A stretch of DNA of 64,000 nucleotides from Clostridiales bacterium (GCA_012800735.1 JAAZIU010000013.1:124001-188000), one strand, 5' to 3'; shown: positions 1 to 9,147, counted from the first letter of the stretch. Numbers and translations are program-made. The notes: a model not told the origin generated them from the sequence alone.

Positions 1-96
1 CGGTCTCGGTTCCGCCGCATATACGGCGATCGGAGTAAATAAAGAGACCAGGAGTAAAAGAGCCAAACAAAACGAAATGGATCTGCGTTTTTTCAT
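1..96 (-). CDS. Secreted protein, N-terminal signal peptide only (cut by window edge)
   Basis: Only the first 32 codons lie in the window. They read as a typical Gram-positive signal peptide: a basic start (MKKRRS), a hydrophobic core and an alanine cleavage region (VYAAEP). An upstream in-frame ATG at position 111 is possible, but the codon at 96 has a GAGG ribosome site at good spacing and the upstream one has none, so 96 is preferred. The mature domain is outside the window and no function can be assigned. The gene lies downstream of the wall-anchored protein on the same strand, about 50 bases after it, so the two could be co-transcribed surface proteins. Confidence 0.6.
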   Translation of the reverse strand, partial: MKKRRSISFCLALLLLVSLFTPIAVYAAEPRP

Positions 97-148
97 TGCT
101 TTTGTCCTCATACATTAGGGTAAGAGATAGTGAAACGGATTTATCTGA

Positions 149-3100
149 TTAATTGAACTCCTTTTTCTTGTTTGCGAAGATTACGATCAACACCCCGGCG
201 GACAAAATGATCAAACCTGCCCGCAAGAGCAGTTTGTTATTGTTGCCGGTTTGCGGAGCGTGCACTTCGGTCGAATTCGAAGGGGGCATCGGTGGCGGAG
301 TAAGTTCTGTTTCTATAAGTTTAATCGTTTCCGAGGTTTCTGTTGTTGCCAGCGGCTCGGTAGTTTCCGGAGATTCAGTTATTACCGGCGGTTCGGTCGT
401 TTCCGGGAGTTCGGTTATCTCTGGAGGTGATGTCGTTTCGGGGGGTGATGTCGTTTCCGGAGGCGATGTTGTCTCCGGAGGTTCCGTCATTTCCGGAGTT
501 GTTGTCTCCGGAGGCGGGGGCGGGTTATGATAATTGGTTACCACAAATCTATGTTCCGCATTGCCGGATATCGCGGAATCGTAATAATCCACCGAATCTT
601 CCTTAACGGTATAGACTATTTTGACGCCGTCTTTATATTCGTGCAGGTCAGTGAAAATTCCTGACCAATTATTGTCCTGATTTAGTATGAGCCTTGCGCC
701 TGTTTCGAAATTATCCGCTAAAAGTCTTACTATGATGCTGCTCGGTCTTAAACCCGACCGGTTATTTGAATCAACCCAGACTTTTGTTACCGGTATGTCT
801 ATCCTGCTCGGTGTGTAGATGTTTGTAACATCGTAGCCGGATATTACGGTTTTGTAATCGAAAACGGGATCCTCTGAAATGGTATATTTAATTTCAACGC
901 CATTTTCGGTTGCGGGCAAATCGGTAAATGACCATTTCCATCCGTCGGCTTCGGTAACTGTTTTGGAGTAGATTTCAATATCATTTTTCAGAAGGCGAAT
1001 AGTTATGCTTGTCGGTCTTATGCCGTCACGGTTATTGTTGTCCGCCCAAGTCTTCTTACCTTCGACATCAACCGTGTCAGGTTCGAGAGAGTTTTTGATT
1101 TCATAACCTGCTGTCATATCTCCCGATATAACGGCTGCATATCCGGAAATTTTTCTTTCTCTGACGCTGTATTCGTATTCGTTTCCTTGTCCGTCATACT
1201 TCGACAAATTAGTAAAAGTAAACGTCCATTCGCCGGAAGCATCGGGAGTTGCGGTTTCACAGCCTATGTATATCGGCTCATCCGCGCCGCCGCTTGTTTT
1301 ACGCCAGAGTTCAACTATAATTGATTCGGGACGGATTCCATTCAAGTCATTATCATCATCCCATATCTTTTTGACTTGAAGCTCAACCGTCGGATCAACT
1401 TTTCCGATTGTTACATTGCCGTTGGTGCCGATACCGCCTCCGCGGGTTGCGGAATAGTTTCCGGTAATAAATACCTTTGCCAGGTTTTGCGTATTTGCAT
1501 TGCCGGTTTCGTCGGTATGGAGTTCGAGAGCAACTCCTTCTCCCATTAATGTGCCGACGAGTTTGTTCAGCGGAACTTCGGCGCCGCTTTCATCTTTCCA
1601 GTGGTAGGGCGCTCCGCCGAGCATTGTGTTTGAGATGAAATAGTTGGGATTGCCGCCGTGCGCGCCAAAACCGATTGTCGCGCTATAAAGATAGATATCC
1701 TTTGCGGAAGAAGCGCTATTCTGGTATATAGCTCCGCCGTCCGTCAGGTAGATTTTCGTGTTGCTTATCGGGCATCCTGCGTAACCGCCGCCGGCTATCT
1801 CGGCTTCGTTATCGGTTACTACAACGTTTTCAAGGAAAAGTTCGCCATTCTTGTAACCTTCAGCATCATAGCCGTTTACATAAATACCGCCACCACCAAA
1901 CATATAATTTGTGGTGCCGCAACCTAGCATTTTGTTGTTTGTTATATATCCTGCGGTTATGGTTGCTTTGGAAACTCTGTTGCCATAGGCAGCTTGTATG
2001 AAGATACCGCCGCCGGTCGCGCCGGAGCTGTTGCCGTCAACAGTTCCGCCGGTCATAATAAGGTAGTTGTTGCCGGAACTTGCCTCTATGGTTCCAATGC
2101 TGATACCGCCGCCTACTTCTTCGGCGCTGTTATTCTGAATAAGTCCACCGCTGAGATTAAATGTTCCGCCGTCATAGACGCAAACGCCTCCGCCGGCAGC
2201 GGCGTCGTTCAAGGGCGTAGGTCCGTTAATAACTTGATTGTTTTGAATGATGCCGCCGGACATGTTGAGCTTTGCGTTATCTTTAACAAAAAAACCGCCG
2301 CCCCACATGGCTGTATTGTTCTGTATAATGCCGCCGGTCATATTCACGGTGCACCTGTTGCCATTACAATAAACAGCCCCGCCGCCCTTTCTTATGCTGG
2401 CTGTTCTTGAAGCAATATGGTTGTTTTGCAGTACCGCGCCGTCTTCGATATTTAGCGTACCCTGGCAATTAATCAGGGCGCTGTCGGCGCCGGATGCAAA
2501 CTCGGAATTTCCGTCAACGGTGATATTTTTAAGAGTGGCTTCGGTGCCGGATGCTACCCGGAGCAGATATCCTTTAGTCAAAGCTTCGCGTTTTAAAACG
2601 GCGTTTGTGCCTTCGAGAGAGACTTCTCCTGTAATCGTGACGGTACCTGTTACAAAAATAGTGGTAACATTTGGGTGCGCTGCCGCCAGTTCTTTTGCTT
2701 TGGCAAAAGTTTTGACTGCGGTCTCTTTCGTGCTGCCGTCATTAGCGTCATCGCCGCCGATACCGTTAAGAAAAATTGCGGTTGAATTTAAATCAAGCCC
2801 CATCAGCATCGGGAGATTTTCATTCTCAGCGGTCACAGATTCAAAAACAGTACTGAGCGCTCTCGTTTCTGCAGTTTCGCCGACAAAAAAGAGGGTCAGC
2901 TTATGTGTTCCTACAGACAGACCGCTTGTATATTGCGGGAGCAGAGTTATAACCGTGCTGCCTTCCTTTACGGTATAGTCGGTATCCAAAATCAACTCAA
3001 AGATGTCGTCTATCACCGCGTGAGAGAATTCGGCAAACGGAAGATCCGCCTTGAATTCCGCCGGCTCACCCGATACAACGACAAGGGAAATTTCAAGCCA

Positions 3101-3421
3101 TAAGTCGGCGTCGTTAAGTTCCGCTTCATCCGATACGTTATCGTCCGTAATTTGCTCAGACGAAGTATCGGTAGTTTCAGCGTCTGTTGTTTCGGAGTTT
3201 TGTGTTTGTTCCCCCGTCTGCGATTCTGTGTTCCCTGTGTTATCCGATTCCGCAGTTGAGGGGGCGTTATCGTCGTCTGACAAATCTTGTTCAAGTTCAT
3301 TCGATGCAGGAGGAACGGCTCCCTCTGCCACAGCCGGCATATAAACCTGCATCGCTATTGATATCAGCAAAATGAGTACCAAAAATACTCGCGACATGTT
3401 TATTCTCTTATTCATTTTCAT
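149..3421 (-). CDS. Cell-wall-anchored surface protein: beta-helix region, three Cna-B domains, Pro/Thr stalk, sortase signal
   Basis: A 1090-residue surface protein. It has a signal peptide (about 1-33), an acidic Ser/Thr-rich linker to about 105, an Ig-like segment (about 105-200), then a long region (about 215-660) of repeats such as TGGIIQNN and GGGIFI typical of right-handed parallel beta-helices. Three consecutive Cna-B-type domains follow (about 677-960), each with a K-x-W start and an IRP or LRP motif. Next is a stalk of repeated PPETT units, then APQTG at 1055-1059, a hydrophobic stretch and KKK, which together form an LPXTG-like sorting signal. Cna-B domains in pilins and adhesins often form isopeptide bonds; whether these do is not shown. 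The likely role is adhesion or glycan binding at the cell surface. The start at 3421 has AGGAAGG upstream. Confidence 0.85.
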   Translation of the reverse strand: MKMNKRINMSRVFLVLILLISIAMQVYMPAVAEGAVPPASNELEQDLSDDDNAPSTAESDNTGNTESQTGEQTQNSETTDAETTDTSSEQITDDNVSDEAELNDADLWLEISLVVVSGEPAEFKADLPFAEFSHAVIDDIFELILDTDYTVKEGSTVITLLPQYTSGLSVGTHKLTLFFVGETAETRALSTVFESVTAENENLPMLMGLDLNSTAIFLNGIGGDDANDGSTKETAVKTFAKAKELAAAHPNVTTIFVTGTVTITGEVSLEGTNAVLKREALTKGYLLRVASGTEATLKNITVDGNSEFASGADSALINCQGTLNIEDGAVLQNNHIASRTASIRKGGGAVYCNGNRCTVNMTGGIIQNNTAMWGGGFFVKDNAKLNMSGGIIQNNQVINGPTPLNDAAAGGGVCVYDGGTFNLSGGLIQNNSAEEVGGGISIGTIEASSGNNYLIMTGGTVDGNSSGATGGGIFIQAAYGNRVSKATITAGYITNNKMLGCGTTNYMFGGGGIYVNGYDAEGYKNGELFLENVVVTDNEAEIAGGGYAGCPISNTKIYLTDGGAIYQNSASSAKDIYLYSATIGFGAHGGNPNYFISNTMLGGAPYHWKDESGAEVPLNKLVGTLMGEGVALELHTDETGNANTQNLAKVFITGNYSATRGGGIGTNGNVTIGKVDPTVELQVKKIWDDDNDLNGIRPESIIVELWRKTSGGADEPIYIGCETATPDASGEWTFTFTNLSKYDGQGNEYEYSVRERKISGYAAVISGDMTAGYEIKNSLEPDTVDVEGKKTWADNNNRDGIRPTSITIRLLKNDIEIYSKTVTEADGWKWSFTDLPATENGVEIKYTISEDPVFDYKTVISGYDVTNIYTPSRIDIPVTKVWVDSNNRSGLRPSSIIVRLLADNFETGARLILNQDNNWSGIFTDLHEYKDGVKIVYTVKEDSVDYYDSAISGNAEHRFVVTNYHNPPPPPETTTPEMTEPPETTSPPETTSPPETTSPPEITELPETTEPPVITESPETTEPLATTETSETIKLIETELTPPPMPPSNSTEVHAPQTGNNNKLLLRAGLIILSAGVLIVIFANKKKEFN

Positions 3422-3502
3422 TATTAAAAACCTTCCTAAATTTTAATCTTCTAATAAAATAAAACCCAAAAATTATCACAATGATAAATTGATTGTAACA
3501 TT

Positions 3503-3605
3503 AAAAAAGCGACTGAGCTTCAAAATACAGAGTTTGTAAAAATTCTGCATATGAAGGAACACAAATCAACCATTTTTGTATTCCTTATAGTAAAAGCTCA
3601 GTCGC
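3503..3605 (-). terminator. Long structured terminator with 12-bp outer stem
   Basis: Arms at 3509-3520 and 3594-3605 are perfect 12-base inverted repeats enclosing 73 bases. The loop holds a second imperfect stem (AAGGAA...TTCCTT with ACAAA...TTTGT inside). Read on the minus strand, the outer stem is followed at once by six T residues, as in an intrinsic terminator. It lies after the lipoprotein gene that ends at 3680. The loop is much larger than usual, so a small structured transcript is an alternative. Confidence 0.6.
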
Positions 3606-3679
3606 CGCAATTTGATATCACCGGTTAAAACTTCATTTGCAACCGGAAGTATTAACCGGCGTTTGCTAAAAGTACTGCT

Positions 3680-4420
3680 TTATTGCGCCGGGGTAACTGA
3701 GATGATGTGCGGGTTGACGCCCTCATACCAATAGAGGAAGCCTTCCATGTCGATTTTGTCGCCGATATTGAGATTCTTTACTGCGGAATATACGGCGGTG
3801 GTGTTATCGCAAAGATAGGATTCAACGGTGAACAAATAAGGGTTGCCGTTAACGGAGGCGTTGAAGTAAAGGTCGTCGCCGTCGGAGCCGGAGCCGTCCC
3901 AGTTGTAAAGGAAGGCGACGTCGTTGCCGTCGGCGTCTTTTATCGATTCAACGGTCATTCCCTTAAAGGAAACAAACTTGTTCTGATGGTTAATAAGGTC
4001 ATCTGTGCCCAATATCTCGGTAATATCGAAAGCGGGGGCGATATAATTGCCTTCAAGGATTTCGAATGTAGCGTCGATTATTTCAATTTCGCCTGCCCAT
4101 TCGGCTTTAAAGCCGGTTACCTTGATCTTTGTGCCTTGGGTAAGTTTTGCGTAATCGTCCTGAGAGCATGCCATGTTATAAAGGAAATAAGCTCCGTCTT
4201 TATCCTGAGAATAAACGGTGGCTTTATCTTCCCACCAGGACTGCTTCGCTTGGACGTAGGTCTCCACGACCACCTCGGAATCGAGAGGCGCGGCGATATA
4301 CTCGGCGTATGTCATGACGCCTTCGCCTTTGACATCCGGTGTCTCGGCGGCATCTTTGCCGCATGCGGAAAAGGCGAACAACATGACAAGCGCCATAAGA
4401 ACAGCGATTAATTTTTTCAT
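3680..4420 (-). CDS. Lipoprotein with OB-fold-like repeats
   Basis: A 246-residue lipoprotein: MKK start, hydrophobic core and lipobox FSAC with Cys20. The body appears to hold two similar halves (from about 36 and about 130), each with a beta-rich pattern ending in segments such as TKIKVTGFKAEW and DKIDMEGFLYWY. This resembles bacterial OB-fold (BOF/NirD-like) proteins that bind ligands outside the membrane; the assignment is by pattern only. It has its own sigma-A-type promoter and a large terminator, so it is probably a single-gene unit. The ribosome site AGGAG precedes the ATG. No enzymatic motif is visible and the ligand is unknown. Confidence 0.7.
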   Translation of the reverse strand: MKKLIAVLMALVMLFAFSACGKDAAETPDVKGEGVMTYAEYIAAPLDSEVVVETYVQAKQSWWEDKATVYSQDKDGAYFLYNMACSQDDYAKLTQGTKIKVTGFKAEWAGEIEIIDATFEILEGNYIAPAFDITEILGTDDLINHQNKFVSFKGMTVESIKDADGNDVAFLYNWDGSGSDGDDLYFNASVNGNPYLFTVESYLCDNTTAVYSAVKNLNIGDKIDMEGFLYWYEGVNPHIISVTPAQ

Positions 4421-4464
4421 GATAAACTCCTTTTTATTGGAAAATGTAACACTAAAACCATCTT

Positions 4465-4493
4465 ATTATACCATAATAGTGGGCGAAAGTCAA
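4465..4493 (-). promoter_or_regulatory. Sigma-A promoter of the lipoprotein gene at 3680-4420
   Basis: On the minus strand TTGACT (4488-4493) and TATAAT (4465-4470) are separated by 17 bases. The predicted start is about 38 bases before the ATG. Confidence 0.75.
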
Positions 4494-4529
4494 GACAAGC
4501 CGGGCTAATTTTACGCATATTTTGCATTT

Positions 4530-6119
4530 TCAGCGTTTTTTAAACGCTTCTTTTGCCAAATAAACCAGTATCCCGACCCATGCGGCGGCAAGACAAATGA
4601 GCAGCGCTTTTGACGCTGCGGGAAGTCCTTCGGTGAATTCCCTGCCCGTCGCATAATCCTCGTTTAAGCTGTCGAGTCTGTAAAGCGATGTGACCGACGA
4701 ATAAAGATTTTCTATATATTCGTCATCAACAGTCTCGCCGCGCCGCACCGATTTTGCGGTATTTTCAATCAACTGCCCGGCGGCGTTCCGCAGCGAAGCC
4801 GAGCCGTTGAACACCGGGGTCACGAAGGTGTTGTCAATATTGGCGAGCAGCAGTTTTACCGCGTCGATTTTAACCTTGTAATACTCGTTTGTATCCTCCC
4901 CCGCCCTTGATAGATAATCTATATATTCCTCCGAATCCTGCGCCTTTTCGGTGACAGGGACATAACCTTCGGTTTTGGAATATGCGATCTGGACTTCGTT
5001 TGACAGCAGGTATTGCACAAAAAGCCAGGACGCCAACACCCGCTGCGGATCGGCTTTATTGAAAACGCAGACGGAGGGCCCCTGCGAGATCATCCTGGGA
5101 TTGTCGGCGTCAAGCTGAGGTATCGGCATTACAGCGGTTTCAAACTTGACGAATTTGTCTTCGGCGATATCCGAGAGCGGAGCTTCGGATCCCATCCATG
5201 TCGAACCGGCGGTCGAATCGATGGCAAACACGCACTGCCCCGCGTTCAGGAAGTTTGCGGGATAGCTTGAGATTTTGAAAGTCGAGAATGCGCCGGTTTT
5301 GACGTGTTCGGATACGGTCAGCAGGATATCTTTTGTAGTGTCGTTAAACAGGGATATATTGCCGTTTTCGTCGGAATACCCGCCGCCGCTCTGGCAAAGG
5401 AGCTGAATCATCATATTGTCGGTCGATTTATAGATAAACGGAATCATGACTTTTTGACCGTTCAGCAGGTAATTGCCGTCGGCGTCCTGTTTTGCCGCCG
5501 CTTCGGAGACTTCCCAGACAAAATCCCAGCTGAGCGTTTCGGGCAGCTCGTAACCTAAGTTTTCGACAAAGGTTTTATTGATATAGCAAGCTTCGGTCGA
5601 ACGCATAAAAGGAAGGGCGTAAAGTATTCCCTCTATCTTACATTCGGAGAGAAACTGAGGGATGATTTCGTCTTTAGAAGGCGAATCGAATTTGATTTCC
5701 GAACCGCCGAGACCGTATTTCGGGTCGCTTGCAAGCTTATCCAACGGCACTACGGTGTTTTCGCCGGTCAGATATGTCGCGATATGATCGGGATAGGTTA
5801 TGCAGACATCCGGAGTAGTGTTCGTGGCTATGTTGGTGATTACGTCGTTGTATATCTTGCCGTAGTCGGTGTAGAGCCGCATATTTACTTTGATGTTCGG
5901 GTAAATTGCTTCAAAGTCGGAAAGCGCTTTTTCGTATATCCTCGTCTGGTTTATATTCGTGTCGTTTTTTGCCCAGAAGGTGATTTCATGCTGTCTTGAT
6001 GTATCAAAGCTTTCGGGAATTGCAAATTCCGGCAGACCGCGTGAGCCGTGGCAGGAGAAAAGAGAAGCCGCTGTCAGCGCGGCGCAGACAAGCGCGGCGA
6101 AATTATGCTTCGGTTTCAT
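4530..6119 (-). CDS. ABC sugar transporter, extracellular solute-binding lipoprotein with C-terminal membrane helix
   Basis: A 529-residue binding protein (family 1, MalE/UgpB-like): EITFWAKND near the mature N-terminus, then alternating lobes. Lipobox LFSC with Cys23 anchors the N-terminus. The C-terminus has a second hydrophobic segment (about LLICLAAAWVGILVYLA) followed by KEAFKKR, which would place a tail in the cytoplasm; binding proteins rarely have this. The start at 6119 overlaps the permease stop by four bases (ATGA), indicating translational coupling; an upstream extension in this frame lies inside the permease gene and is rejected. It is the last gene of the importer operon, where binding proteins are usually first. 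Substrate is unknown, probably an oligosaccharide. Confidence 0.88.
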   Translation of the reverse strand: MKPKHNFAALVCAALTAASLFSCHGSRGLPEFAIPESFDTSRQHEITFWAKNDTNINQTRIYEKALSDFEAIYPNIKVNMRLYTDYGKIYNDVITNIATNTTPDVCITYPDHIATYLTGENTVVPLDKLASDPKYGLGGSEIKFDSPSKDEIIPQFLSECKIEGILYALPFMRSTEACYINKTFVENLGYELPETLSWDFVWEVSEAAAKQDADGNYLLNGQKVMIPFIYKSTDNMMIQLLCQSGGGYSDENGNISLFNDTTKDILLTVSEHVKTGAFSTFKISSYPANFLNAGQCVFAIDSTAGSTWMGSEAPLSDIAEDKFVKFETAVMPIPQLDADNPRMISQGPSVCVFNKADPQRVLASWLFVQYLLSNEVQIAYSKTEGYVPVTEKAQDSEEYIDYLSRAGEDTNEYYKVKIDAVKLLLANIDNTFVTPVFNGSASLRNAAGQLIENTAKSVRRGETVDDEYIENLYSSVTSLYRLDSLNEDYATGREFTEGLPAASKALLICLAAAWVGILVYLAKEAFKKR

Positions 6120-6991
6120 CCTTTTAAGCCTCCTCTTGATACGCCGGACATAATCTTTTTGCGGTTCAGGAGGAAAAGCACTATCAGGGGAACTGAAATT
6201 ACGACTACCGCCGCCATCATCGCCGGGATGTTTTCTCGGCCGAAGCCGTTTTCGCGGATTTCCTGTATGCCGTTTGAGACGAGGAAATATGCGGGGTCGT
6301 CTGTTATCAGCCGCGGCCATACATAGGAGTTCCAGCACTCAATTACTTTCAATATGGTGACGGTCACAAGCGTCGGCTGACAGATCGGCAGCACTACTCT
6401 GTAAAGATATCGAAAATCGGATGTGCCGTCGACTTTCGCGGCTTTATACAGCTCGTCGGGAATCTGGCTGAAATTTTCTTTAAGAAGATAGATATAGAAT
6501 ACCGAGACAACCGAAGGGAGGATGAGACCGGTAAAGGTATTGCGCAGTCCTAAATCAGTTATCGTTACGAAATTGGTGATAATAACAAGCTCGGCGGGAA
6601 TCATCATCAGCGCCAGAAAGAAGGTAAAGACCGCGTTCTTGCCGGGGAAATCGAGTCTTGCAAAGGCAAAGGCGGCGAGGATAATGACGGCAAGCATCAG
6701 CGCCGTCGTGCAGACGGTGAAAATCACGGTATTAAACACATACTTCGCAAGCGGGACAGCCGTGAAGGCGTCGATATAGTTCTGCAGAGTCGGGTTTGTT
6801 GCGTAAAACTTCGGAATATATTCCGAGTTGTAGCTCGAATAGCTTTTGAACGAGGTGAGTACCATCCAGTAAAAGGGGAACAGCACCACAAGCGCCCAGA
6901 AAACGAGCACCGAATATATAGCGCCGTCACGAAGACGATTTTTCAGACGGACGTTTTTCTCGATTTTTTCGTAATCATAGTTTTTAGACAT
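6116..6991 (-). CDS. Sugar ABC transporter permease, MalG type
   Basis: A 291-residue inner-membrane permease with about six hydrophobic segments. The EAA loop that contacts the ATPase is clear: DELYKAAKVDGTSDF followed by YRVVLPICQPTL. Length and motif match the CUT1 MalG/AraQ family. The cytoplasmic N-terminus is basic and lacks a signal peptide. The gene starts 8 bases after the MalF-type permease stop with a GAGGTG ribosome site and overlaps the binding-protein gene by 4 bases. It should form the membrane channel with the protein at 7000-7893. Confidence 0.92.
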   Translation of the reverse strand: MSKNYDYEKIEKNVRLKNRLRDGAIYSVLVFWALVVLFPFYWMVLTSFKSYSSYNSEYIPKFYATNPTLQNYIDAFTAVPLAKYVFNTVIFTVCTTALMLAVIILAAFAFARLDFPGKNAVFTFFLALMMIPAELVIITNFVTITDLGLRNTFTGLILPSVVSVFYIYLLKENFSQIPDELYKAAKVDGTSDFRYLYRVVLPICQPTLVTVTILKVIECWNSYVWPRLITDDPAYFLVSNGIQEIRENGFGRENIPAMMAAVVVISVPLIVLFLLNRKKIMSGVSRGGLKG

Positions 6992-6999
6992 GGCGCACC

Positions 7000-7893
7000 T
7001 CAGTCGTAAAACACATGCTTGGAGCTGACAAGAAGATTGATGACGGTAATTGTCAGCACAATCGCAAACAGTATCAGCGCCGCGGCGGAGGCGTAAGACG
7101 GATATCCTCCGCTGTCGCCGTAAAGCATATCGTAAACATAGCCGACGATGGTGTTCATACCGGCGGCGTTGAGATTGACGCCGAAAAGCGCGACCTGATC
7201 GCTGTACGCTTTAAAAGCGCCGATGAAGCCGGTTATCACGAGATAAAAGATCGTCGGGGATATCATCGGCAGCGTTATTTTATAAAAGATACGGAAGCGG
7301 CCGGTTCCGTCGACCTGCGCGGCTTTGTAGTAATCCTGTTTTACCGACGCCAGAGCCGATGTCAGTATCAGAATTTTGAAAGGCAGCACAATCCAGATTG
7401 TATAGACGCAGTTGACAAGCATTTTCGCCCAGTAAGGGCCGTTGATGAAATCTATGGCGGTGCCGCCTAAGGCTTTAACAAGAACATTGACAAGACCGTC
7501 GGAATAGGGAGTTTTGTTGAACAGTATCATGAAGACAAGCCCTACCGCAAGAGTGTTGGTGACGTAGGGCAGGAAATATATAGTCTGAAACAGCTCGCGC
7601 AGCTTTTTTATTGAGCTGAGCAGCACCGATATAAACAGAGCGAGCCCGGTCGATACCGGGACGGTGATTATAACGAGGATAAAGGTGTTTTTCAGCGCCG
7701 ACAGGAAATACCGGTCGCGGAGCACATAGCCGAAATTATAAAAGCCGTAGCCGAAAAAGGTCTGCGACGCCGAGTTATAGCCTTCTTCGAACGAATAGAT
7801 AATTACATCTATCAGCGGATATACCAGAAATGCTCCGATAAAAAGCGCCGCCGGCAGAAGATACAGCCAGCCTTTTATATTTTTCTTTTCCAT
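7000..7893 (-). CDS. Sugar ABC transporter permease, MalF/UgpA type
   Basis: A 297-residue permease with six predicted membrane helices. The EAA loop reads DYYKAAQVDGTGRF then YKITLPMISPTI, the family signature. The length fits short MalF-type (UgpA/LacF) permeases that lack the large periplasmic insertion. It lies 9 bases after the ATPase gene with a GAGGTG ribosome site. It should pair with the MalG-type permease downstream and with the ATPase at 7903-9003. Confidence 0.92.
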   Translation of the reverse strand: MEKKNIKGWLYLLPAALFIGAFLVYPLIDVIIYSFEEGYNSASQTFFGYGFYNFGYVLRDRYFLSALKNTFILVIITVPVSTGLALFISVLLSSIKKLRELFQTIYFLPYVTNTLAVGLVFMILFNKTPYSDGLVNVLVKALGGTAIDFINGPYWAKMLVNCVYTIWIVLPFKILILTSALASVKQDYYKAAQVDGTGRFRIFYKITLPMISPTIFYLVITGFIGAFKAYSDQVALFGVNLNAAGMNTIVGYVYDMLYGDSGGYPSYASAAALILFAIVLTITVINLLVSSKHVFYD

Positions 7894-7902
7894 AGCCGCA
7901 CC

Positions 7903-9003
7903 TCATATGCTGAAGTAAATCCGTTTTTCGTCGTCCCGGTTGAAAAGATGAGTTTTTGCCGGTTTCAGCGAAAATCGGACTTCGGGTTTTGAAATATCCG
8001 CTGCATTTTCTGCGCTGATTATCGAGCGGATGACTTCTCCTTCGAAAGCCGGATGAGTCGACACAACGCTTATATCCCTTCCCATGACTTCGACTCTCGA
8101 AAGGCTGCATTTGAGCGGACCTGCGTCGTCGGGCAGAAAGCCTTCGGGGCGGACGGCCGCGTATATCGGCATATCCTTGACGCCGGGAGTTTCGAGTACT
8201 GCTTCCCCTCCGATATGAAGTTTTCCCGAGATGATTTCGCCGTCGAAGACATTTATCGGAGGAGTTCCTAAGAATTTAGCGACAAAGAGATTCACCGGAT
8301 CGTCGTAAACTTCCTGCGGGCGGCCTATTTGATTGACAACTCCGTTCTTCATGACTATGATAAGGTCGGAGATGCTCATCGCCTCTTCCTGGTCGTGGGT
8401 GACAAAGACGGTGGTTATGCCGGTGGTTCGCTGGATTCGGCGAATCTCCTCACGCGTTTGAAGGCGGAGGCGGGCGTCCAGGTTTGAAAGCGGCTCGTCG
8501 AGAAGCAGTACCCGGGGCGTCTTGACGAGCGCACGGGCAATGGCAACACGCTGCTGCTGTCCTCCCGATAACTCGGAGGGACGGCGATCCATAAGTTCGT
8601 CTATCTGCACAAGTTTTGCCGCGTTATACGCCTTTGCTTTCATCTGTTCCCTTGTCAATTTGTCTTTGCCTTTGAGATTTTCAAGCGGGAAGACTATGTT
8701 TTCGAGAACGGTCATATGTGGGTAGAGGGCGTAATTCTGGAATACCAGCCCGACGCCGCGGTTTTCCGGGGGCAGGTCGGTGACGTCGTCATCACCGAAG
8801 AATATCCTGCCGGATGTAGGCTTTTCAAGGCCGCTTATCAGGTTCAGCGTAGTGCTCTTACCGCAGCCGGACGGACCTAACAACCCGACAAGCTTGCCGT
8901 CCGGGATTTCAAAGGTGAAATCGCTTACCGCAACGACGTCTTTTTTGATTCTGCGGTTTCGGTTGGGGTATATTTTTGTGAGGTTTTGAAGTACTACTTT
9001 CAT
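7903..9003 (-). CDS. Sugar ABC transporter ATP-binding protein, MsmK/UgpC type
   Basis: A 366-residue ATPase. It has Walker A GPSGCGKST, the signature LSGGQQQRVAIARA, Walker B VLLLDEPLSNLDARLR and the switch histidine in TVFVTHDQEEAM. A C-terminal TOBE-type regulatory region follows (about 240-366), as in MalK, MsmK and UgpC. The ATG at 9003 fits the family N-terminus (MKVVLQNLTKIYPN); a TTG seven codons upstream is less likely. It is the first gene of its own operon. MsmK-type ATPases can serve several importers, and none of the other genes here encodes a second ATPase of this kind. Confidence 0.92.
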   Translation of the reverse strand: MKVVLQNLTKIYPNRNRRIKKDVVAVSDFTFEIPDGKLVGLLGPSGCGKSTTLNLISGLEKPTSGRIFFGDDDVTDLPPENRGVGLVFQNYALYPHMTVLENIVFPLENLKGKDKLTREQMKAKAYNAAKLVQIDELMDRRPSELSGGQQQRVAIARALVKTPRVLLLDEPLSNLDARLRLQTREEIRRIQRTTGITTVFVTHDQEEAMSISDLIIVMKNGVVNQIGRPQEVYDDPVNLFVAKFLGTPPINVFDGEIISGKLHIGGEAVLETPGVKDMPIYAAVRPEGFLPDDAGPLKCSLSRVEVMGRDISVVSTHPAFEGEVIRSIISAENAADISKPEVRFSLKPAKTHLFNRDDEKRIYFSI

Positions 9004-9033
9004 ATTGTTGATACCATATTTCAAACTCGAATA

Positions 9034-9050
9034 TTCCGTTTCAGACGGAA
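9034..9050. promoter_or_regulatory. Inverted repeat in the leader of the sugar ABC operon
   Basis: TTCCGT (9034-9039) and ACGGAA (9045-9050) form a perfect six-base inverted repeat with a five-base centre. It lies just downstream of the predicted transcription start (about 9056) of the minus-strand operon. That is a usual place for a LacI- or GntR-type operator; a leader hairpin is an alternative. Confidence 0.4.
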
Positions 9051-9062
9051 AACACCGCTTAT

Positions 9063-9091
9063 ATTCTAACAGAAAAGCCGAGGTGTGTCAA
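9063..9091 (-). promoter_or_regulatory. Sigma-A promoter of the sugar ABC importer operon
   Basis: On the minus strand TTGACA (9086-9091) and TAGAAT (9063-9068) are 17 bases apart, giving a leader of about 53 bases before the ATG at 9003. Confidence 0.75.
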
Positions 9092-9147
9092 TGTTAAACA
9101 TCGACAAAAAGACACATAGATGGATAACTCTTTTGAAACAAAATTTT

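Noticed and set aside
400..520. Short tandem repeats that could look like a CRISPR or VNTR
   Set aside because: They encode the PPETT stalk of the wall-anchored protein in frame; there are no spacers of constant length.
6120..6338. N-terminal extension of the binding protein to 6338
   Set aside because: It lies inside the permease gene, is Arg/Pro-rich and would bury the signal peptide and lipobox.
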